Positions 52,196-60,598 are shown, numbered from the stretch's first letter. The stretch: 64,000 nucleotides of DNA from Arthrobacter sp. CJ23 (GCF_024741795.1 NZ_CP102950.1:434001-498000), one strand, 5' to 3'. Numbers and translations are program-made. The notes: generated by a model not told the origin, from the sequence alone.

Positions 52196-53077
52196 TTAGT
52201 GGGGCAGGGACTCCCGGTCAATGGTCCGCGACGCTTCGCCGGCGTGGGCTGTGCCGGCGTCCGGGCCGCTGCAGCGCCCGTCCGCCAGGGACCTGCCGGC
52301 CTGGGTGATGGTGACGCGGGTGGCTGCGCTCCCGCACAGCTCCGACACGACCATGACGGGCCCGTTGAACTCCCCGAAAGTCCCGCAATCGATGCGCACA
52401 TGGACGGGCTCGGATCCCGTGAGTTGCCGGTGTGCCTCCACCATGGCCCGGGCCAGCAGCATGCCGGGCAGGTGGTCGGAAAAATGGTCGAAAATGAAGG
52501 AATCTCCCCAGTTCCACACGAGTTCAGACTCAAGCCGTTTGCCGTCACGGCGAACGTTCGCCAGCACCACGTGCAGGGGGCCGGTGCTGTGCTGCTCCAC
52601 TGCGGGTGCGTTCCTCCGGATGGCCCTGTAGGCGGTGGCGGAAAGGCAGGACAATTGCCCGTGGCCCGCCCCCAGCAGGACGCCGCCCGCACTGTAGCTT
52701 GCCTCCAGGGTGAGTTCGCTGACGTGGTCCCGCCGCATCCGTACCGACTGCGTGTTCACGCGGACGGTACCGGCCAACAGGGTTGTCGCGGGGCGGTGCG
52801 CGGCCTCCGGCAGCCAGCCAAAATCGAGCACGTTCATGAGCAGTGCCCAGTCCAGGGGAACCTGGCCTTCCAGGTGGGCGTAGGCGATGGCGGTCTGCCG
52901 CATGAGCTCCATGCCCAGGATGATCGGGACGCCGTCCGCCGAAGCCTCGCCACCGCCTTCCCCGGGGAGCTGGCCTTCGAATTCCCAGCAGCCTTCGCCA
53001 AGCCTTTCCGCCGAGCTCAGCAACACCGCGTCAGCGGATGACTTGTGGACCAGTGTCCTGTCGATGTGGGCCTGCAT
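52196..53077 (-). CDS. AfsA-like hotdog protein (gamma-butyrolactone synthesis family)
   Basis: The 293-residue product has two hotdog repeats of the AfsA type. AfsA in Streptomyces joins a beta-ketoacyl chain to dihydroxyacetone phosphate, the key step to gamma-butyrolactone signals. Shared marks are the N-terminal RTLVHKSSADAVLLSSAERL and, in the second repeat, WGDSFIFDHFSDHLPGMLLA then RAMVEAHRQL, which fits the family pattern FDH..DH.PGM. The first repeat keeps ILGMELMRQTAIAYAH. The start ATG has GGGGAGATG upstream. A TetR gene lies 31 bases upstream on the same strand, as regulators often do beside afsA. A signal-type metabolite in this genus would be notable. Only the family assignment is firm. 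Confidence 0.8.
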   Translation of the reverse strand: MQAHIDRTLVHKSSADAVLLSSAERLGEGCWEFEGQLPGEGGGEASADGVPIILGMELMRQTAIAYAHLEGQVPLDWALLMNVLDFGWLPEAAHRPATTLLAGTVRVNTQSVRMRRDHVSELTLEASYSAGGVLLGAGHGQLSCLSATAYRAIRRNAPAVEQHSTGPLHVVLANVRRDGKRLESELVWNWGDSFIFDHFSDHLPGMLLARAMVEAHRQLTGSEPVHVRIDCGTFGEFNGPVMVVSELCGSAATRVTITQAGRSLADGRCSGPDAGTAHAGEASRTIDRESLPH

Positions 53078-53108
53078 TGCATCATCTCCCCTAAGACGAT
53101 TAACGCGA

Positions 53109-53702
53109 TCAAGACGATTGATATCCCAGTGCGTGAAGGGCGCTGGCTACGGTGTTCGAAACCAGCGCATCATCCAGTGGCAGGAGCCCCGGCAGCAGGA
53201 TCCGCATGACCAAGGGCCCGGTGATCAGGTCACAGATCCACTCAACATCAGCACCTTCGGGGATTTCCCCGCGGCTTTCAGCCCTGCGGATGATGGCAGC
53301 CACGGCGGCACGCCGCGGGCCCAGGAACTTCTCGAGGAAGGCCTGCCTCAACTGATCGTTGGTGTGCAGGGAATCCAGGAAGCCCGTGAAGCTGGATGTC
53401 ACCAGCGGGTCCGCGAAGAGCGCCACTTGCTCGCGCTGGATCGCCTCAAGGTCGGCGGGCAGGCTGCCAAAGTCCATCACCGCATCGAGCTCGGTGGCGA
53501 AACGCTCCAAGAGCAGGGCGAGAATGAGGTCGGGAATGCCGTCAAAGCGGCGGTAGAAAGCCGGGCGCGTGGTTCCCGCCCTGGCTGAGACGGCTTCGAC
53601 CGAGACGGCGCTGAGGCCCCTGTCCAGGATGAGCTCCTCGGCCGCCTTGATCAGGGCAACATCCAGATCAGCGTTCCGTGGCCGCCCCGCGCTCTGCACC
53701 AT
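53109..53702 (-). CDS. TetR-family regulator next to the AfsA-like gene
   Basis: The 197-residue product has a TetR helix-turn-helix (about 12-58, IKAAEELILDRGLSAVSVEA then AGTTRPAFYRRFDGIPDLIL) and an all-helical ligand domain. It is the first gene before the AfsA-like gene (31-base gap) and is divergent from the broken reductase gene. Streptomyces gamma-butyrolactone receptors (ArpA) are also TetR proteins, but their typical helix sequence is not clearly matched here, so receptor function is only a possibility. The end of the gene shows a small direct repeat (AATCGTCTT twice within 20 bases). A position between two divergent units fits local control. Confidence 0.88.
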   Translation of the reverse strand: MVQSAGRPRNADLDVALIKAAEELILDRGLSAVSVEAVSARAGTTRPAFYRRFDGIPDLILALLLERFATELDAVMDFGSLPADLEAIQREQVALFADPLVTSSFTGFLDSLHTNDQLRQAFLEKFLGPRRAAVAAIIRRAESRGEIPEGADVEWICDLITGPLVMRILLPGLLPLDDALVSNTVASALHALGYQSS

Positions 53703-53737
53703 AATGAAGCACAGTGTAGCCAGAGACTTCCGGCGCC

Positions 53738-54805
53738 ATGGTCAGAAACACGGTCACGAGCAGAATGTGGGTGGTGGCTATTCTCATGATCTACGGGTGC
53801 GGCGCCGTGGGGATGCGGACCGCGCGGCTCGCAATGGAAGCCGGTGTTGAAGCCGTGATAGGCGGCCGGGACGCTGTCCGGGCGGCTGCCGCGGCCGGAT
53901 CCCTCGGCCTTGGGTGGCGGACGTCCACGTCCCATGCCGATGCCCTGTCCCGCCTCCTGCAGGGAGTCCGGGTGCTGGTCAACACGGCCGGACCCTTTCA
54001 CCGCACGGCTCCCGCGCTCGCGAGGGCATGCCTGCGCAGCGGCTGCCACTACCTGGACGTCTCGAATGAGCTCACCACGTTCCGCGACGCGTGATCCCTG
54101 GACGCCGAAGCCCAGGAGGCCGGCGTCGCCCTCGTCTCCGGAGCCGGCTTCGCCACCGCTGTGGTGGAGGCGCTCGCGTCCCATGTGCTGCACAGAATCC
54201 CCGACGCCGATCAGGTGACGATCGTGCGGTCCTCGCCCCGAGCCGTCCGCAGCGAAGGTGTGCGCCGGACGGCGTCGGCTCTTCTGGCGGCGGGCAATTG
54301 GCGGGTCCGGGACGGCGTGTTGGCCCAAGGCCCTAACAGGATCATGGAGTTCGAGCTGCCGGAAGGCCGGCGTTCGGCTGTGCCGATCGGCAGCGGCGAG
54401 ATGTTCGCCGTCGCGCAGTCCACGGGCGTGCGCAATGTGGCGGCTTACTTCACCACGCGGACTGGCCCGCTGATCTCGCGGCTGGCTGTCCCGCTGGCCC
54501 GGACGCTCGCCCGCGCTGGGACCCTTGGCCCACCGCGCGCCGGGCGACAGGGCGCTGGCGGGGAGGGCGCAGGCCAAGGGCCGGCCCGCGCCTCCTCCAC
54601 GATCTGGGTTGAGGCAACAAACCGCCATGGCGCCGGGGCGGCCGGCTGGGTGCAGGGCTACGGGACCGAGACGACGGCGGTGATCGCCTTGGAGCTTGCG
54701 CAGCGTCTGGCCGCCTCGCGGCTCAGCGGCTTCCGGACGTCCGGGCAGGTGCTGGGAGCGGAGTTCACGCTTGGCCTGCCGGGGCTGAAGCTCACGGACA
54801 TCTGA
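53738..54805 (+). pseudogene. Saccharopine-dehydrogenase-like (trans-acting enoyl reductase type) gene interrupted by one TGA
   Basis: A frame of 356 codons is open except for one TGA at 54092-54094 (codon 119). Before it are the NAD(P) site MIYGCGAVGMRTARLAMEAG, IGGRD, and VLVNTAGPFHRTAPALARAC with GCHYLDVSNEL. After it, in the same frame, are SLDAEAQEAGVALVSGAGFA, the domain with QGYGTETTAVIALELAQRLA and the end GLPGLKLTDI. Both halves fit one protein of this family and normal length. A single change, such as CGA to TGA, would explain the stop. The gene is divergent from TetR-afsA, so it may once have served the same product pathway. Sequencing error or stop read-through are other explanations. 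Confidence 0.75.
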
Positions 54806-54826
54806 GGCGTGACGGCGGTTAAAGCT

Positions 54827-54853
54827 GCCACCTGCCCGGTCCGGGCAGGCGGC
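54827..54853 (+). terminator. Hairpin after the interrupted reductase gene
   Basis: GCCACCTGCCCGG and CCGGGCAGGCGGC form a stem with one mismatch and almost no loop, 21 bases after the stop. A second stem, GGAGCCGGCG with CGCCGGCTCC, follows at about 54860-54922 and may belong to the RNA element downstream. Confidence 0.6.
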
Positions 54854-54924
54854 ACTATGTGGGAGCCGGCGACGGCTGGGGGGTAGAGTCCTGGTCTCTA
54901 GGGCTCTTTCGCCGCCGGCTCCGA

Positions 54925-55075
54925 TCTGGGGGCGCTGCTGGCAGCAGATGTGTCCAGCGCGCCGGTTGAAATCCGGTGTCCGCGGCGCCACTGCCCAACG
55001 GCCGGGAGGCCGGTGCAGCTTCGGGCTGCGGATTGCCGCATCGGGGAGACCTTCTTCCTTTGCATTTTTTTGGCT
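54925..55075 (+). ncRNA. Cobalamin-riboswitch-like element without an evident target gene
   Basis: The order of conserved parts of a cobalamin riboswitch is present: a P4-type stem-loop GCCGGTTGAAATCCGG (54961-54976), then CGCGGCGCCACTG with the GCCACTG box (54987-54993), a variable hairpin region (GGCCGGGAGGCCGG, GCAGCTTCGGGCTGC), and a B12-box-like CATCGGGGAGACC (55039-55051). A run of seven T bases (55065-55071) follows, as at a terminator. No cobalamin or cobalt transport gene follows. The next gene starts at 55396 and encodes a RibD_C-type reductase. So the element is either orphaned, or it controls that gene over a distance. Covariance-model scoring was not possible. Confidence 0.6.
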
Positions 55076-55120
55076 GCTTTCAGTGAACCAATCGCAGGGC
55101 AGGGTGCACATCCGTAGCCA

Positions 55121-55222
55121 CTACTCGACTTTTGGGCGGCATCGCGGGCGGAACTACGCGGCGGTACTCGGTATTGGGCAAGAGGCGCCGGCAACTACTT
55201 GGCGCTACTCGGATGGGCTGCG
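55121..55222 (+). repeat. Imperfect tandem repeat of about 42 bases
   Basis: CTACTCGACTTTTGGGC (55121), GTACTCGGTATTGGGC (55164) and CTACTCGGATGGGC (55205) recur with periods of 43 and 41 bases, with AACTACGCGGCG or AACTACTTGGCG before the second and third. It fills part of the gap between the riboswitch-like element and the reductase gene. The rest of 55223-55395 shows nothing but the ribosome-binding site of the next gene. Confidence 0.5.
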
Positions 55223-55395
55223 CCACGTGATGAACCAAATCCTTGAAAACACGGCCGGGAGTTCGCGGGGGCCGGTAGCAGGCGCATGTTCGGCCTTGTC
55301 CATGTACTCACATCGCCCGGTTAGCGAAGCTGCGGTGGACGGCTATATCGGGGCGGGCGTAGAGTCCTTCTGCCACCCGACACAAGGAGCCAACC

Positions 55396-55980
55396 ATGGG
55401 ACAACTGGTCGTTCAGCAATTCGTCACCGCCGATGGTTTCGCGGCCGACGCCAATAATGAGTTCAGGGCCTACGAGCTGCTCGACGGCGGTACGGACGAG
55501 TTCAGCCGCAGCCAGATTGAGTGGCTCAAGACGGTGGATGCCATGGTGCTGGGTGCCTCCACGTACAGGATGTTCGCGGAGTTCTGGCCAACTCCGGCCT
55601 CGGTGGATGACATCATCGCCCCCGCGTTGAACGGACTCCGCCGCTACGTGTTCTCGCGCCACCTCAACGCCGCACCGTGGGGCGACTACCCGCCGGCCAC
55701 CATCGAATCCGGTGACGCCGTGCAGGCGATCCGCCGGATCAAGGCCGAAACGCCGGGCACCGTGGTGCTCTGGGGCAGCCTCACGCTGAGCGAGGCGTTC
55801 TTCGCGGCAGGGGAGGTGGACGGCGTGCGGCTAGTGGTGATGCCGGTGGCGATCGGCGCCGGGCGCGGGGCGTTCCCGCCCGGGCAGGACCCGGCCCTGC
55901 TGCGCCTGCTGAGCGCGAAAACCTACGACGCCGGCCTGGTGGAACTTGAGTACGCGGTGCGGTCCGGCCGTGGTGACTAG
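55396..55980 (+). CDS. RibD_C/dihydrofolate reductase-like protein
   Basis: The 194-residue product is a small protein of the RibD C-terminal/DHFR-like fold, common in Actinobacteria as a dihydrofolate reductase family protein. It has VVQQFVTADGFAADANNEF at the N-terminus, DAMVLGASTYRMFAEFW, YVFSRHL, and the nucleotide loop TVVLWGSLTLSEAFFAAGEV with VDGVRLVVMPVAIGAGR. It probably uses NADPH, but the substrate is unknown, and such proteins are not proven folate reductases. The ATG has AAGGAG six bases upstream. A hairpin terminator follows. It is the first gene after the cobalamin-riboswitch-like element. Confidence 0.85.
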   Translation: MGQLVVQQFVTADGFAADANNEFRAYELLDGGTDEFSRSQIEWLKTVDAMVLGASTYRMFAEFWPTPASVDDIIAPALNGLRRYVFSRHLNAAPWGDYPPATIESGDAVQAIRRIKAETPGTVVLWGSLTLSEAFFAAGEVDGVRLVVMPVAIGAGRGAFPPGQDPALLRLLSAKTYDAGLVELEYAVRSGRGD

Positions 55981-55987
55981 CTGACGC

Positions 55988-56013
55988 CCAGTACCTCTTT
56001 TTGGAGGTACTGG
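55988..56013 (+). terminator. Hairpin after the RibD_C-type gene
   Basis: CCAGTACCTC and GAGGTACTGG are perfect ten-base reverse complements with loop TTTTTG, starting eight bases after the stop. Confidence 0.8.
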
Positions 56014-56045
56014 AGAATCTCCGCCCCTCGCTACGGTGAGGTGAA

Positions 56046-56056
56046 TCACATTGTGA
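56046..56056 (+). promoter_or_regulatory. TCACATTGTGA near-palindrome upstream of the MHS transporter
   Basis: The 11-base near-palindrome TCACATTGTGA lies 31 bases before the transporter start, in the promoter or leader. It looks like an operator; the protein is not known. Confidence 0.45.
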
Positions 56057-56087
56057 GACACCAGAGCGGACATCAAAGGAGATTCCC

Positions 56088-57461
56088 ATGACCTCTGTTT
56101 CACCCGTTTCGCATGCATCACCCCACAGCCGCAAGACCCTCCGTAAGGTGGCGTTCGCCAGTGCGGCCGGCACCACCATCGAGTTCTACGACTTCTTCAT
56201 CTACGGCACGGCGGCCGCACTGGTCTTCCCGGTGGTCTTCTTCCCGGCCCTGGGCGCGGCGGCCGGCACCGTGGCATCCTTCGGAACCTTCGCCGTCGCG
56301 TTCTTTGCACGGCCCGTGGGCGCCATCATCTTCGGCCACTTCGGCGACCGGATCGGCCGCAAGAAGACCCTCATCACCACCCTCCTCATGATGGGCATCG
56401 CCACGGTGGCCATCGGCCTGGTCCCGGATGCCAAGACCATCGGCGTCGCGGCACCCATCCTGCTGGTGGTCCTGCGCTTCGTCCAGGGCCTGGCTGTGGG
56501 CGGCGAATGGGCCGGCGCCACGCTGCTCACCGCCGAATACGCGCCCAAGGGCAAGCGCGGGCTCTTCGGATCCTTCCCGCAGATCGGCCCCTCCATCGCG
56601 TTCGCCCTAGCAAGCGCCACGTTCCTGATCACCAACCTCACGCTCGGCGACAAGTCCGAGGCCTTCATCACCATCGGCTGGCGCGTGCCCTTCATCCTCA
56701 GCGCTGTCCTGGTCCTGGTGGGCTTCTGGGTGCGGAGCAGCATCGAGGAAACGCCCGTGTTCAAGAACGCCCGGCAGCCCGTTGTCCGCAAGCTCCCCGT
56801 CCTGGAATCCATCAAGCGCCAGCCCAAGGAGATCCTGCTGGCCGGCGGTTCCTTGACGCTGCTGTTCGCGCTCTTCTACCTCGGCACCGCCTTCCTCACC
56901 AGCTACGCCGCCAGCCCCACGGGCATGAAGCTGGGCCGCGTGGAGGTCCTCAGCACGGGCATCGTCGCCTCGGTCTTCGTTGCCGCCGCCACCCTGGCCT
57001 CCGGCATCCTGTCCGACCGCTTCGGCCGCAAGAAGGTCATCGCCACCTCCTGCATCATCGCGGTGCCGTGGTCCCTGGTGCTCTTCCCCTTGCTGAGCAC
57101 GGGCACTGTCCTGGCGTTCGGCGTCGGGCTGACCGTCACCCTGATGATCTTCGCGATCGCCTACGGCCCGGCCGGCGCGCTCCTGCCGGAACTGTTCGAG
57201 ACCCGTTACCGCTACACGGGCGCCGGCATGGGCTACAACCTGGCCGGCGTGGTGGGCGGCGGCATCGTCCCGCTCCTCGCGGCACAGCTGGCCGCCAGCC
57301 CCGGAACGTGGGCCGTGGGCCTGCTGCTCGCCGGAATCGGCGTCTTCAGCATCCTCTGCACCCTCGCCCTCCCCAGCCGCGAGCACAACGACATGGAGGA
57401 AGCTTCCGCGGCGGCCTCCCTGAAGGAAAGCACGACGCCGGTGCGCGCCACGGCGTCATAG
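56088..57461 (+). CDS. MFS transporter, metabolite:H+ symporter (MHS) family
   Basis: The 457-residue product has 12 membrane helices and MHS marks: AGTTIEFYDFFIYGTAAALV in helix 1, the loop 2-3 motif GHFGDRIGRKKTL, RFVQGLAVGGEWAGATLLTA in helix 4, and the repeated motif LSDRFGRKKVI in the second half. This group takes up carboxylates and betaines such as citrate, ketoglutarate, shikimate, dicarboxylates or proline betaine. No catabolic gene next to it fixes the substrate. The start has AAAGGAG before it. A perfect terminator follows, so it is a single-gene unit with a possible operator at 56046. Confidence 0.9.
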   Translation: MTSVSPVSHASPHSRKTLRKVAFASAAGTTIEFYDFFIYGTAAALVFPVVFFPALGAAAGTVASFGTFAVAFFARPVGAIIFGHFGDRIGRKKTLITTLLMMGIATVAIGLVPDAKTIGVAAPILLVVLRFVQGLAVGGEWAGATLLTAEYAPKGKRGLFGSFPQIGPSIAFALASATFLITNLTLGDKSEAFITIGWRVPFILSAVLVLVGFWVRSSIEETPVFKNARQPVVRKLPVLESIKRQPKEILLAGGSLTLLFALFYLGTAFLTSYAASPTGMKLGRVEVLSTGIVASVFVAAATLASGILSDRFGRKKVIATSCIIAVPWSLVLFPLLSTGTVLAFGVGLTVTLMIFAIAYGPAGALLPELFETRYRYTGAGMGYNLAGVVGGGIVPLLAAQLAASPGTWAVGLLLAGIGVFSILCTLALPSREHNDMEEASAAASLKESTTPVRATAS

Positions 57462-57498
57462 GGAACCGGACGCTGGACCCACAAAGCACAGGACTGAA

Positions 57499-57540
57499 CG
57501 CAAAGAGGCGGGGCTGCACCGGCAGCCCCGCCTCTTTGCG
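57499..57540. terminator. Perfect hairpin terminator after the MHS transporter
   Basis: CGCAAAGAGGCGGGGCTGC and GCAGCCCCGCCTCTTTGCG are perfect reverse complements of 19 bases around a four-base loop, 37 bases after the stop. Confidence 0.9.
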
Positions 57541-57684
57541 TTCTTGAGCCAATTCGGCCACGGGCGCAAAGGTTTCGTTAAGACCCCTAACCCTGGCGGA
57601 TTCCCGGTGTTACGCTGCGTGGTGCGCTTCGCGCCGGACCAATGTGGCCTGAAACTCGAACAGATGGGCATTGGAGTCCTCCCC

Positions 57685-59100
57685 ATGAAAAAGGAACAGC
57701 TGATGCCGGAAACTGACCGAGTGGCCCTGCGGGACCGTGCCGCGCCCCGGCCGAAAAGGGAGAGCCGCCTGACCCGCGCACTCCTGCATCCTGTCCGCTC
57801 GGTGCCGCTCGCGTTCCTGGCCGTGATTATCCTGGGCGCCGGGCTGCTCATGCTTCCTGTGTCGCGTACCGGCAGTGACGGTGAGATCGTGATGCCTGCC
57901 CTGTTCACAGCAGTTTCGGCGGTCTGCGTCACCGGCCTGATCACCGTGGACACCGCGACGTTTTGGACGCCCTTCGGCCATGCGGTGATTCTCGTGCTCA
58001 TTCAGCTCGGCGGATTCGGCATCATGACGCTGGCGACCCTCCTTGCCCTGCTCGTGCGGAAAAGCATCGGTCTCCGGGGCCAGCTCGTGGCGCAATCCGA
58101 AACCCACACTCTGAACTTCGGTGATGTCCGGTCGGTGCTGTTCCGGGTGGCCAGAATCATGGTGGCCATCGAGGCTGTCACCGCCCTGGCCCTGACGCTC
58201 CGCTTCTTGCTCGCCTATGACAACAACCCGGCCACGGCCCTCTGGCACGGGGTGTTTCACGCGGTTTCGGCCTTCAACAATGCCGGGTTCGCTCTCTACA
58301 GTGACAACCTGGTCGGCTTCGCCGAGGACCCCTGGATCATCATTCCGATCTGCGCGGCCGTGGTGGCCGGAGGGCTCGGCTTCCCCGTCATCATCCAACT
58401 CTTCAAGGGCGGCCTCAGATTCAAGGACTGGACCGTCCACCTGCGCCTGACCGTCTACGGCACCGTGTTCCTGCTGCTCGCGGGGTTCGCGTTCTTCGCC
58501 GCCTTCGAATGGAACCGGGAAGAGACCCTGGGCACGCTGAGCCTCGGCGGGAAGTTCCTGGGCTCGTTGGCGGGCACAGTCTTTCCCCGCACCGCCGGAT
58601 TCAACAGCATCGACTACGGTGCCGCGTTGCCGGAAACGCTGATGTTCACCAACATCCTCATGTTCGTCGGCGGCGGCAGCGCCGGAACCGCCGGCGGCAT
58701 CAAGATCACCACCTTCCTGGTGCTGGGGTTCGCGATCTGGAACGAAATCCGCGGCCGCGAGCAGGTCACCATCGCCCACCGCTCCATCAGCCCTTCCGTG
58801 CAGCGCCAGGCCCTCTCCGTCGCCCTGCTCGGCGTCGCCGCGGTGATCGGCGGAACGATGCTGTTGCTCATGGTCACCGACTACAGCCTCGAGAAAGTGC
58901 TGTTCGAGGCCATCTCCGCCTACGCCACCGTGGGCGTGAGCACGGGCATCACCTACAAGCTGCCGGCAAGCGCCGAATGGGTCCTGATGGCGCTGATGTT
59001 CACAGGCCGCATCGGGACCATCACCGTGGCATCGGCCATCGCCTTGGCCTCGCGGCCGCGGCTGTTCAACCTGCCCGAGGAACGGCCGATCATCGGGTAG
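57685..59100 (+). CDS. TrkH/KtrB-family potassium uptake protein
   Basis: The 471-residue product is a membrane protein with four M1-P-M2 repeats of the Trk/Ktr/HKT type. The selectivity loops are visible as FTAVSAVCVTGLITVDT, HAVSAFNNAGFALYSDN, VFPRTAGFNSIDYG and AISAYATVGVSTGITYK, each with the filter Gly. It imports potassium, usually gated by a cytoplasmic TrkA/KtrA ring. No such partner is encoded next to it. The start at 57685 has TTGGAG upstream; an ATG at 57703 preceded by AAAAAGGA is as good. The 144-base gap before it shows no structure that I recognise. A convergent LuxR-type gene follows. A link to betaine use through osmotic balance is possible. Confidence 0.93.
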   Translation: MKKEQLMPETDRVALRDRAAPRPKRESRLTRALLHPVRSVPLAFLAVIILGAGLLMLPVSRTGSDGEIVMPALFTAVSAVCVTGLITVDTATFWTPFGHAVILVLIQLGGFGIMTLATLLALLVRKSIGLRGQLVAQSETHTLNFGDVRSVLFRVARIMVAIEAVTALALTLRFLLAYDNNPATALWHGVFHAVSAFNNAGFALYSDNLVGFAEDPWIIIPICAAVVAGGLGFPVIIQLFKGGLRFKDWTVHLRLTVYGTVFLLLAGFAFFAAFEWNREETLGTLSLGGKFLGSLAGTVFPRTAGFNSIDYGAALPETLMFTNILMFVGGGSAGTAGGIKITTFLVLGFAIWNEIRGREQVTIAHRSISPSVQRQALSVALLGVAAVIGGTMLLLMVTDYSLEKVLFEAISAYATVGVSTGITYKLPASAEWVLMALMFTGRIGTITVASAIALASRPRLFNLPEERPIIG

Positions 59101-59153
59101 TCCCTGCGCGCTCGTGTCCGCCAACGCCTGGACGACCGCCGGTCTCCCTGAAG

Positions 59154-60017
59154 CTACGGCAGCAGGCCCAGCTTCCTCGCCGCGGACACGGCTTCCATGC
59201 GGTTGTGGACGGACAGCTTGGCCATGGCGTTCTGCAGGTAGCTCTTGACCGTGACGGGCTTGAGGGCGAGCCGGGCTGCCGTCTCCTCGTAGGAGCAACC
59301 CAGGGCGAGCTGGGCCAGGACGTCGAGCTCCCGCGGCGTGAGCCGGACCAGCGACCTCACGGCGATGGGCGGAGCGGACGGAGCGGGCGCAAGGTGCCCG
59401 CCGATCCGCTCCAGCTGCGCCGCAAGCTCCGCATCCTCCACCCGGCTGGCCAGGGAGCGCAGATCGGCGTGGGCCTGGCGGACATGCTCCATCCAGGTGC
59501 TGTCGAACGACTGCTCCGGCTGCACCCGGGCCTCGGCCATCATGGCCAGGCGGCGGTCCACTTCGTCCCGGATGTCCATTTCCAGGGCGATGGCCGCCGC
59601 GGCGCCCATGGCCTCGTTCATGACCCGCTCGCCGAGCGGGGCCTCGCCGCGGGTGGCGATGTACAGCACGGAGCGCGTCTTGCCGCGGACCACCACGGGG
59701 GCCGCGGCCATGGACCTCAGCCGTTCGTGGCTGACGGCAAAGTCGTGCTCGTGCGTGATGGCGTCGGAGCCCACGTAGTCCTGGATCAGGAATGGCCGGC
59801 GCTGGCTCAGGACGCGCCCGCCCAGCCCCGATCCGGGCTCCACCCTGACCTTGTGCAGGCTGGCCGTGTCCGTGCCGAGGAACTCGGACAGGCGCAGGCC
59901 AACACCGTCCACCAGACCGCCAAAAAGGACGGCAGGGCGGAAGGCTGCGGACAGCGAGCGGAGCGAGGCGCGGAGGAGTTCGCGGTCGTCCGGGCGGGAA
60001 TACTCGTTCTTCGTCAT
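59154..60017 (-). CDS. GAF-LuxR transcriptional regulator
   Basis: The 287-residue product has a GAF-like domain (about 20-150, GLGGRVLSQRRPFLIQDYVG then APVVVRGKTRSVLYIATRGE), a helical linker (150-215) and a LuxR helix-turn-helix at the C-terminus (RLTPRELDVLAQLALGCSYE, then KPVTVKSYLQNAMAKLSVHN). The layout resembles actinobacterial regulators next to acyl-CoA synthetase or catabolic genes. It is followed on the minus strand by nothing close (the potassium transporter converges) and is preceded by the MarR and acyl-CoA synthetase genes, both on the same strand. A role in their control is likely but unproved. The start is an ATG with TCCTTCATG context and only a weak ribosome-binding site. 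Confidence 0.87.
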   Translation of the reverse strand: MTKNEYSRPDDRELLRASLRSLSAAFRPAVLFGGLVDGVGLRLSEFLGTDTASLHKVRVEPGSGLGGRVLSQRRPFLIQDYVGSDAITHEHDFAVSHERLRSMAAAPVVVRGKTRSVLYIATRGEAPLGERVMNEAMGAAAAIALEMDIRDEVDRRLAMMAEARVQPEQSFDSTWMEHVRQAHADLRSLASRVEDAELAAQLERIGGHLAPAPSAPPIAVRSLVRLTPRELDVLAQLALGCSYEETAARLALKPVTVKSYLQNAMAKLSVHNRMEAVSAARKLGLLP

Positions 60018-60088
60018 GAAGGACTTTCTGTGGGCCGCAAGCGTCCCCTGTGGCTGGCGGCGGGCCTGTCAATCGGATCGCGGCGCCG

Positions 60089-60598
60089 TCAGGCGTCGGT
60101 GAAGTCTCCGGCATCCCTGCGGAAGCTGCCCAGGATGCGGATGAGGTGCTCGACGTCGTCGTCCCCGAAGCCGGACTGGGCGAACACCTCGGCGTTGAGC
60201 GCCGTCGTCGCGCGTTTCGCGAGGGTGCGGCCCTCGGAGGTGAGCTCGATCAGCGTGGTGCGGCCGTCCGTGGGGTGCGGGGAGCGGACCACCAGGGCGG
60301 CCTTCTCCAAACGGTCGACGGCGTTGGTCACCGAGGTGGGGTGGACCTGCAGCAGCGCGCTGGCCTTGTTCATGGGCAGCGCGCCGCTGCGGGCGAAGCT
60401 GAGCAGCGCCAGGAGTTCGTACCGCGCGAACGTCAAGCCGAAGGGCTTCAGCACCGCCTCGATGCGTGCCAGCAGGATTTGCTGGGTGCGCATGATGGCG
60501 GTGATGGCGGCCATGGGCGCGGCAACATCGCCCCAGCCGTGCCTGTCCCAGTTGCGCTGGGCATCGGCAATGGGGTCGCGCGGAAGTGGGTTGCCCAT
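60089..60598 (-). CDS. MarR-family transcriptional regulator
   Basis: The 169-residue product is a MarR winged-helix protein: helical dimer parts at both ends, a helix-turn-helix near residues 70-100 (GALPMNKASALLQVHPTSVT then NAVDRLEKAALVVR) and the wing SPHPTDGRTTLIELTSEG with the conserved Asp and Arg. The N-terminus has an extra 20 residues (DAQRNWDRHGWGDVAAP), seen in a group of actinobacterial MarR proteins beside acyl-CoA metabolism genes. Its start is 24 bases after the acyl-CoA synthetase stop on the same strand, so the two form an operon and the protein probably represses it in response to an aromatic or acyl ligand. Confidence 0.92.
   Translation of the reverse strand: MGNPLPRDPIADAQRNWDRHGWGDVAAPMAAITAIMRTQQILLARIEAVLKPFGLTFARYELLALLSFARSGALPMNKASALLQVHPTSVTNAVDRLEKAALVVRSPHPTDGRTTLIELTSEGRTLAKRATTALNAEVFAQSGFGDDDVEHLIRILGSFRRDAGDFTDA

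Noticed and set aside
54955..54995. A possible tRNA (stem-loop CCGGTTGAAATCCGG with a seven-base loop)
   Set aside because: No acceptor stem, D-arm or proper T-loop could be built around it on either strand. The same bases fit the P4 part of a cobalamin riboswitch much better.
57610..60114. A very long minus-strand open frame opposite the potassium transporter and across the LuxR gene
   Set aside because: It is a GC-bias artefact: its residues are mostly Arg, Gly, Ala, Pro and His, it runs antisense to a clear TrkH protein with all four filter loops, and it matches no family.
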